A DNA stretch of 12,242 nt from contig JAEUMU010000040.1 of assembly GCA_016791325.1 (NCBI GenBank), positions 1 to 12,242 of the forward strand. Reading direction: 5' to 3'. Position numbers and translations under genes: made by a program. Shown here one piece after another: positions 7,909 through 12,242 of this stretch. The stretch comes from Hyphomonadaceae bacterium. Lineage in GTDB: Bacteria > Pseudomonadota > Alphaproteobacteria > Caulobacterales > Aquidulcibacteraceae. How positions within the stretch are numbered: position 1 is the stretch's first letter; the number at the start of each line of letters is the position of its first letter. The notes beneath the pieces are model-generated. The model was not told the origin of the DNA. It did no database searches and saw nothing but the letters and a program-made list of their open reading frames with translations.

Positions 7909-8919
7909 TTATCGGAACATTGGCGGCGGGCGCAGCGGCGGGGCGAGCAGCGCGGGCGCACGCGCAAACGCCGCTTCGTGTTCCTCGCGCGCGTGTAGTG
8001 CGAGCAGCGTGAACAGCCGCTCGTCATCGCCCCGGCAGAGTTGGTTGGGCGTGCAGTAGGAGCGCAGGCGCGTGCGGAAGAATCCCCGCCCAACATGATA
8101 GCGCACCAGCGTCACTCCGTTCTCGACATTGCCGCCGAGCGCCAGCACATCCCGGGTGCTGGCGTTGACGGCGATAACGAGATCGCAGTGCATATCGCCC
8201 AGGCCCCCAAATTCTTCGCGACGTGCGGCGAGATCGGTGCGGTAGTCTGCGCGATGTGAGCAGAGAAGATCGCCCGGGGAAGGTGCGCGATCCGGCGGGC
8301 GCGCGTGGTAGAGGTGCGCTGGTCCGCCATCGGCGGCGGCGATGGCGGCGTCCACATAATCGCGATGCGCCCAGGAGAGCGTGAACGGCGTAGCGCCCGC
8401 TTCACACATCAGCCAGGAGATGAACGCCGCCGACCAGGGCGTGCGCCAGCCATCGTTACGTCGCAGTTCGCCAGCAGTGCGCTCCCAGAGCGCGTTGCGC
8501 TCTGCAATTTCGTGGCTGCCGACATCTGCAACGCCTGTGGCTTCGACCCCGATGAGTGCTGCCCAATAGCCGCCGATGGCGCTCAAGAGCAGGGGGTCGT
8601 TTTCGTTATAGGGCGCGGTGGACAGGTCGCGTGCGGCTAGTTCGGGAAAAGCGGCCGAGACATCGCCAGCGCGGCGCGCGATCGGATAGCCGAAGCGCGC
8701 CCATTCCTGCACGGCGAGATCAATCAGCCGTTGGCGTAAGCCAGTGGTCGGCTCCAGCGCCGACGCGCACCCTTGCAGCGACGCGGGCGTGTAGCGTGGA
8801 AATTGCAGACCATTGGCATGGTGCTGGAACGTGAGCATCCCGCGCGCTAGCGGATCGCCAGATTGCGCTTGCGCTGGCGTGACCAGAAGCGCGGCGGCGA
8901 AGAAAGCGGCGCGAAGCAT
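7909..8919 (-). CDS. Secreted DUF2272 domain protein
   Basis: The protein is 336 residues. I place the start at 8919, where translation begins with a classic signal peptide (cleavage near A-Q-A-Q|S, residue 19); the frame extends upstream to 9033 without any family-like sequence. The ribosome site is not obvious. The DUF2272 core has 'W-R-T-P-W-S-A-A-F-I-S-W' (about 158-169), 'S-W-A-H-R-D-Y', 'P-S-P-G-D-L-L-C' (213-220) and 'G-D-M-H-C-D-L-V-I-A-V' (241-251), then 'LGGNV'. This order resembles papain-like NlpC/P60 and CHAP domains, but Ser163 replaces the usual catalytic Cys. Several cysteines (51, 172, 220, 245, 289, 295) could form disulfides in the periplasm. A role in cell-wall or amide hydrolysis is inference only. 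The gene is followed 76 nt later by nhaA on the same strand. Confidence 0.83.
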   Translation of the reverse strand: MLRAAFFAAALLVTPAQAQSGDPLARGMLTFQHHANGLQFPRYTPASLQGCASALEPTTGLRQRLIDLAVQEWARFGYPIARRAGDVSAAFPELAARDLSTAPYNENDPLLLSAIGGYWAALIGVEATGVADVGSHEIAERNALWERTAGELRRNDGWRTPWSAAFISWLMCEAGATPFTLSWAHRDYVDAAIAAADGGPAHLYHARPPDRAPSPGDLLCSHRADYRTDLAARREEFGGLGDMHCDLVIAVNASTRDVLALGGNVENGVTLVRYHVGRGFFRTRLRSYCTPNQLCRGDDERLFTLLALHAREEHEAAFARAPALLAPPLRPPPMFR

Positions 8920-9063
8920 AGCGCATTGGAGCGGGGCTTCGCGGCTGTGGCAATGGCGGTGCGACCGCTTGGAGTGCGCGGCTCGTAGTTTCAGCTTCTC
9001 TCTGTGCTCAACCGGAATGAGGTTAATTGCCAATCGCTGGAATTCATGGATCCATGAGGCTTA

Positions 9064-9279
9064 TTGAAACCGGCCTACCGCCTATGCTGCGGCGCCGCCA
9101 AACTTGCAAAACTGCCGAACAACAACCCTGTTGGTGATTTCGCCTGCCCGGGATGCCGAGAAGAACACGAGTTGAAAAGCCAGGCGGGCAGTCTCGGCGC
9201 AAAGGTGGTCGATGGCGCTTACCGCACGATGTTGGAACGACTTGCCGCCAGCAACATTCTTGAGGGGAAGGCGCTATAG
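9064..9279 (+). pseudogene. Truncated DpnI-like (Dam-replacing family) restriction endonuclease fragment
   Basis: A 71-residue reading frame with a TTG start matches the catalytic core of DpnI-family endonucleases, which cut adenine-methylated DNA. 'N-N-N-P-V-G-D-F-A-C-P-G-C' is followed by 'E-E-H-E-L-K-S' and 'K-V-V-D-G-A-Y-R-T-M-L-E-R'. From remembered DpnI sequence, D25, E36 and K38 sit at the same spacing as its catalytic D53, E64 and K66, and the C-x-x-C (C28, C31) matches its second zinc knuckle. The first knuckle is degenerate (C8-C9). Similarity stops after A-A-S-N, where DpnI continues with N-P-N-F-F-F; about 100 residues including the winged-helix methyl-DNA sensor are missing. Another frame just upstream (from an ATG at 9017) ends W-I-H-E-A-Y then TGA, possibly the frameshifted N-terminus. 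No good ribosome site is seen. Most likely a decayed gene; a functional mini-protein is less likely. Confidence 0.72.
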
Positions 9280-9295
9280 AAAAGCTCTTGAGTAG

Positions 9296-9329
9296 AAAAG
9301 AAACGGCGGAGCTTGCGCTCCGCCGTTTC
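9296..9329 (-). terminator. Rho-independent terminator after groEL
   Basis: A perfect 13-bp stem (9300-9312 with 9317-9329) has a 4-nt loop. Read on the minus strand, the stem comes 22 nt after the groEL stop and is followed by a T-rich run (TTTCTTTTC). It should end the groESL transcript and also stops transcripts entering from the DpnI-like fragment side. Confidence 0.9.
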
Positions 9330-9351
9330 CGTTTTCGCGTAGGCGTTGGGC

Positions 9352-11043
<1,692 letters not shown>

Positions 11044-11052
11044 CTACGAGAA

Positions 11053-11100
11053 CTTCGAGCGCGCGGCGGGCGCTGTTGCCCTACCAACTCGCGTTCGAAG
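11053..11100 (-). other. Intercistronic hairpin in the groES-groEL mRNA
   Basis: In the 126-nt groES-groEL gap an 11-nt inverted repeat (11053-11063 with 11090-11100, one mismatch) encloses a 26-nt GC-rich loop. The groESL mRNA of Agrobacterium tumefaciens is known to be cleaved between the two genes after heat shock; this structure is in the right place for such processing. It has no U-tract, so a complete terminator is unlikely. Confidence 0.5.
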
Positions 11101-11121
11101 CGCACCGCGCGCCGGCAGCGC

Positions 11122-11436
11122 TTAGGCCGCTTCCTTCTTCGCCTTCTTTTGTTCGATGACGCCCATGATGTCGGACTCCTTCATGATCAGGAGTTCTTCG
11201 CCGTCGATCTTCACTTCCGTGCCCGACCATTTGCCGAACAGGATGCGGTCGCCGACCTTCACGTCGAGCGGCTGAAGCTGACCAGCTTCGTTGCGCGCGC
11301 CGGGGCCGACGGCGATCACCTCGCCTTCCTGGGGCTTCTCCTTGGCAGTGTCGGGAATGATGATGCCGCCAGCCGTCTTCTCCTCGGCCTCGATGCGGCG
11401 GACCAGGATGCGGTCATGCAATGGACGGAACGTCAT
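11122..11436 (-). CDS. groES: Co-chaperonin GroES (Hsp10)
   Basis: The 104-residue lid of the GroEL chamber starts '[14 protein letters not shown]'. The start at 11436 is fixed by AAGGAG (11448-11443) 6 nt upstream and by the family N-terminus; the frame also runs on to 11547, but that extension is arginine-rich and unlike GroES. The mobile loop that contacts GroEL is intact, with G-G-I-I-I-P at 23-28, followed by the conserved 'G-E-V-I-A-V-G-P-G' and '[15 protein letters not shown]' strands. The C-terminus carries a short lysine-rich tail ([10 protein letters not shown]) that makes it several residues longer than most GroES. It is the first gene of the groESL operon, under a CIRCE element about 140 nt upstream. 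Confidence 0.98.
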   Translation of the reverse strand: MTFRPLHDRILVRRIEAEEKTAGGIIIPDTAKEKPQEGEVIAVGPGARNEAGQLQPLDVKVGDRILFGKWSGTEVKIDGEELLIMKESDIMGVIEQKKAKKEAA

Positions 11437-11532
11437 ATCGTTCTCCTTCTGGACAACAGACGGTGAGAGGTTCCTCCGCTCCGGTCCGGAGACGGAGCGG
11501 GGCTCGCGTGCCTTCCGGCCGCGCGCGTATCG

Positions 11533-11561
11533 ATCTGGTTTCGGCATCGCGGAGTTTCAAG
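11533..11561 (-). promoter_or_regulatory. Candidate heat-shock promoter of groESL, proximal
   Basis: On the minus strand CTTGAA (11561-11556) is followed after 17 nt by CCAGAT (11538-11533), roughly the spacing of an RpoH (sigma-32) promoter. The -35 part is good and the -10 part is poor. Its start point would give a leader of about 90 nt to groES. It lies downstream of the CIRCE element, which is not the classic arrangement. Confidence 0.3.
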
Positions 11562-11578
11562 AGCGTCAGGCAAAATTT

Positions 11579-11605
11579 TTGGCACTCGCATCGCATGAGT
11601 GCTAG
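11579..11605. promoter_or_regulatory. CIRCE operator (HrcA binding site) of groESL
   Basis: The inverted repeat TTGGCACTC-N9-GAGTGCTAG matches the CIRCE consensus TTAGCACTC-N9-GAGTGCTAA, with the exact 9-nt spacer and complete GCACTC/GAGTGC cores; only outer positions deviate. HrcA repressor binds this element and controls groESL and other heat-shock operons. It lies about 142 nt upstream of the groES start. No hrcA gene is in the window. Confidence 0.93.
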
Positions 11606-11608
11606 CGC

Positions 11609-11637
11609 CATGAAAACGCGGCGCAATCCGGTGCAAG
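11609..11637 (-). promoter_or_regulatory. Candidate groESL promoter, distal (next to CIRCE)
   Basis: On the minus strand CTTGCA (11637-11632) and TTCATG (11614-11609) are 17 nt apart and directly precede the CIRCE element. This geometry would place CIRCE over the transcription start, as expected for HrcA repression, with a leader of about 160 nt. The -10 match is weak, so this rests mainly on position. Confidence 0.3.
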
Positions 11638-11651
11638 CCTATCTTGGAAGA

Positions 11652-11686
11652 CTTGAAATTATGCCCGGATCGAACAAAATCGATCC
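11652..11686 (+). promoter_or_regulatory. Candidate promoter and operator upstream of the 115-residue gene
   Basis: CTTGAA (11652-11657) and CAAAAT (11675-11680) are 17 nt apart, resembling an alphaproteobacterial RpoH promoter facing the gene at 11764. Overlapping the -10 part is a perfect inverted repeat, GGATCGA-N6-TCGATCC (11667-11686), which could be a repressor site or part of a hairpin. Both readings are unproven. Confidence 0.3.
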
Positions 11687-11763
11687 ATCGTCGCGCGGGC
11701 CTCGCGCGACCCCGACTGAGTGAATTAGGAGCTTTGCAGAGACAGAACGAACGGAGGAAATCG

Positions 11764-12111
11764 ATGGGCCGTACCGACTTTTCGACGATCATTCCTTCAC
11801 TGGCACCCGAAGCAACCGATCCCGCGCTCGACCGGCTGCTTTCGCCGGCGCGTCACTTCGAACATCCTGACGACGTCTTGACGGACCGCGCACTCGACAC
11901 GAACGAGAAGCGGGCGATCCTATCGGCATGGGCGTCGGACGCCTGCGCGGTCGAATCCATGCCCGCCCTGCGGCGGCCGCCCGGCCTGAAGCATCCGGTG
12001 TCGTTCGACGCGATCATGGATGCGCTTCACCGGCTGGATGCGGCAAGCGCTCCCTCTTCTCCGTCCGCAAGGGGCGGCACAGCCAGGATACGGCAGAGAC
12101 TGGACGCCTGA
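11764..12111 (+). CDS. Small conserved-looking protein of unknown function, divergent from groESL
   Basis: The protein is 115 residues. The ATG at 11764 has a strong GGAGG 6-7 nt upstream, which decides the start; the frame is open further upstream without a comparable site. There is no signal peptide or membrane segment, so it is cytoplasmic. The central part 'F-E-H-P-D-D-V-L-T-D' and 'L-D-T-N-E-K-R-A-I-L-S-A-W-A-S-D-A-C-A-V-E' followed by 'P-A-L-R-R-P-P' and 'S-F-D-A-I-M-D-A-L' resembles an uncharacterised family of small proteins common in Rhizobiales and relatives, in my recollection. The C-terminus is a Ser/Arg-rich low-complexity tail. No function is known to me. The position next to the groESL control region makes stress co-regulation possible. 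A perfect hairpin follows 20 nt after the stop. Confidence 0.82.
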   Translation: MGRTDFSTIIPSLAPEATDPALDRLLSPARHFEHPDDVLTDRALDTNEKRAILSAWASDACAVESMPALRRPPGLKHPVSFDAIMDALHRLDAASAPSSPSARGGTARIRQRLDA

Positions 12112-12131
12112 CGGAACTCCGGGCCACAAAC

Positions 12132-12171
12132 ATAGGGAGGGCGCTGCGCAAGCGGGCAGCGCCCTCCCTAT
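12132..12171. terminator. Perfect 16-bp hairpin after the 115-residue gene
   Basis: ATAGGGAGGGCGCTGC (12132-12147) and its exact complement (12156-12171) enclose an 8-nt loop. The hairpin begins 20 nt after the stop codon, so a terminator is the natural reading. No T tract follows on either strand; the stem foot itself ends C-C-C-T-A-T. It may act as a bidirectional stop or protect the mRNA 3' end. Confidence 0.7.
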
Positions 12172-12242
12172 CACATGCCGCCATCCGTGGGGATGACCGG
12201 AAGGCGTCACCGCATCCGGCGAAGGGCCGCAGGAGCCACGGC

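Larger units (their letters stand above)
11437..11763. other. Divergent intergenic region between groES and the 115-residue gene
   Basis: This 327-bp stretch holds no gene I can support. It contains the groES ribosome site (11443-11448), the CIRCE element, candidate promoters in both directions, a 7-bp inverted repeat, and the GGAGG ribosome site for the plus-strand gene (about 11753-11757). Reading frames that cross it are arginine-rich and look non-coding. Confidence 0.7.

Noticed and set aside
7833..8096. 88-codon upstream extension of nhaA
   Set aside because: The sequence is unlike NhaA, overlaps the 3' end of the DUF2272 gene in another frame, and a strong GAGGAG ribosome site marks the start at 7832.
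8813..9067. 84-residue plus-strand frame over the start of the DUF2272 gene
   Set aside because: Mostly antisense to the DUF2272 gene; only its last residues (W-I-H-E-A-Y) are of possible interest as a frameshifted part of the DpnI-like relic.
11437..11547. 37-codon upstream extension of groES
   Set aside because: Arg-rich and not GroES-like; AAGGAG directly before 11436 and the family N-terminus fix the start.
12207..12242. Possible C-terminus of a minus-strand gene entering from the right (ending L-R-R-M-R, stop)
   Set aside because: Only 11 codons are visible and the other frames are open over the same stretch, so coding cannot be supported.

Overview
The window is high-GC DNA with compact genes on both strands. 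It looks like a chromosomal segment of an alphaproteobacterium, plausibly near Caulobacterales/Hyphomonadales, though lineage cannot be fixed without database searches. The main clues are an alpha-type histidyl-tRNA synthetase with an atypical motif 2, a groESL operon with a CIRCE operator, an ScsB-like DsbD homologue overlapping a peroxiredoxin-like gene, and SapC, DUF885 and DUF2272 family proteins. Most of it is ordinary chromosome. I see no phage, integrase, insertion sequence, CRISPR array, tRNA or rRNA.

Layout, left to right. On the minus strand, 1-574 is the N-terminal part of a DUF885 lipoprotein that runs off the left edge. Divergent from it is a SapC-family gene (735-1544), followed by a strong rho-independent terminator. 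Next is a two-gene envelope redox operon: an ScsB/DsbD-type electron transporter (1684-3813) overlapping by 4 nt a secreted peroxiredoxin-like thiol protein (3810-4457). A small secreted protein of unknown function (4454-4855, minus) converges on that operon with a 4-nt tail overlap. hisS (4969-6414) follows on the plus strand and ends before a hairpin that separates it from the minus-strand pair nhaA (6603-7832) and a secreted DUF2272 protein (7909-8919).

Between the DUF2272 gene and groEL lies a short plus-strand fragment (9064-9279). It keeps the zinc-knuckle and PD-(D/E)xK catalytic core of DpnI-family restriction endonucleases but lacks the rest, and is probably a gene relic. The minus-strand groES-groEL operon (11436-9352) has a strong terminator after groEL, an intercistronic hairpin, and a CIRCE element about 140 nt upstream of groES. 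A 115-residue protein of unknown function (11764-12111) is divergent from groESL and ends before a perfect 16-bp hairpin.

Functionally the segment is dominated by envelope housekeeping (thiol reduction, Na+/H+ exchange, lipoproteins), translation and protein folding. The most unusual item is the DpnI-like relic. Other points worth a second look are a Ser in the position expected for a catalytic Cys in the DUF2272 protein, the alpha-type HisRS motif 2, and the regulatory DNA between groES and its divergent neighbour.
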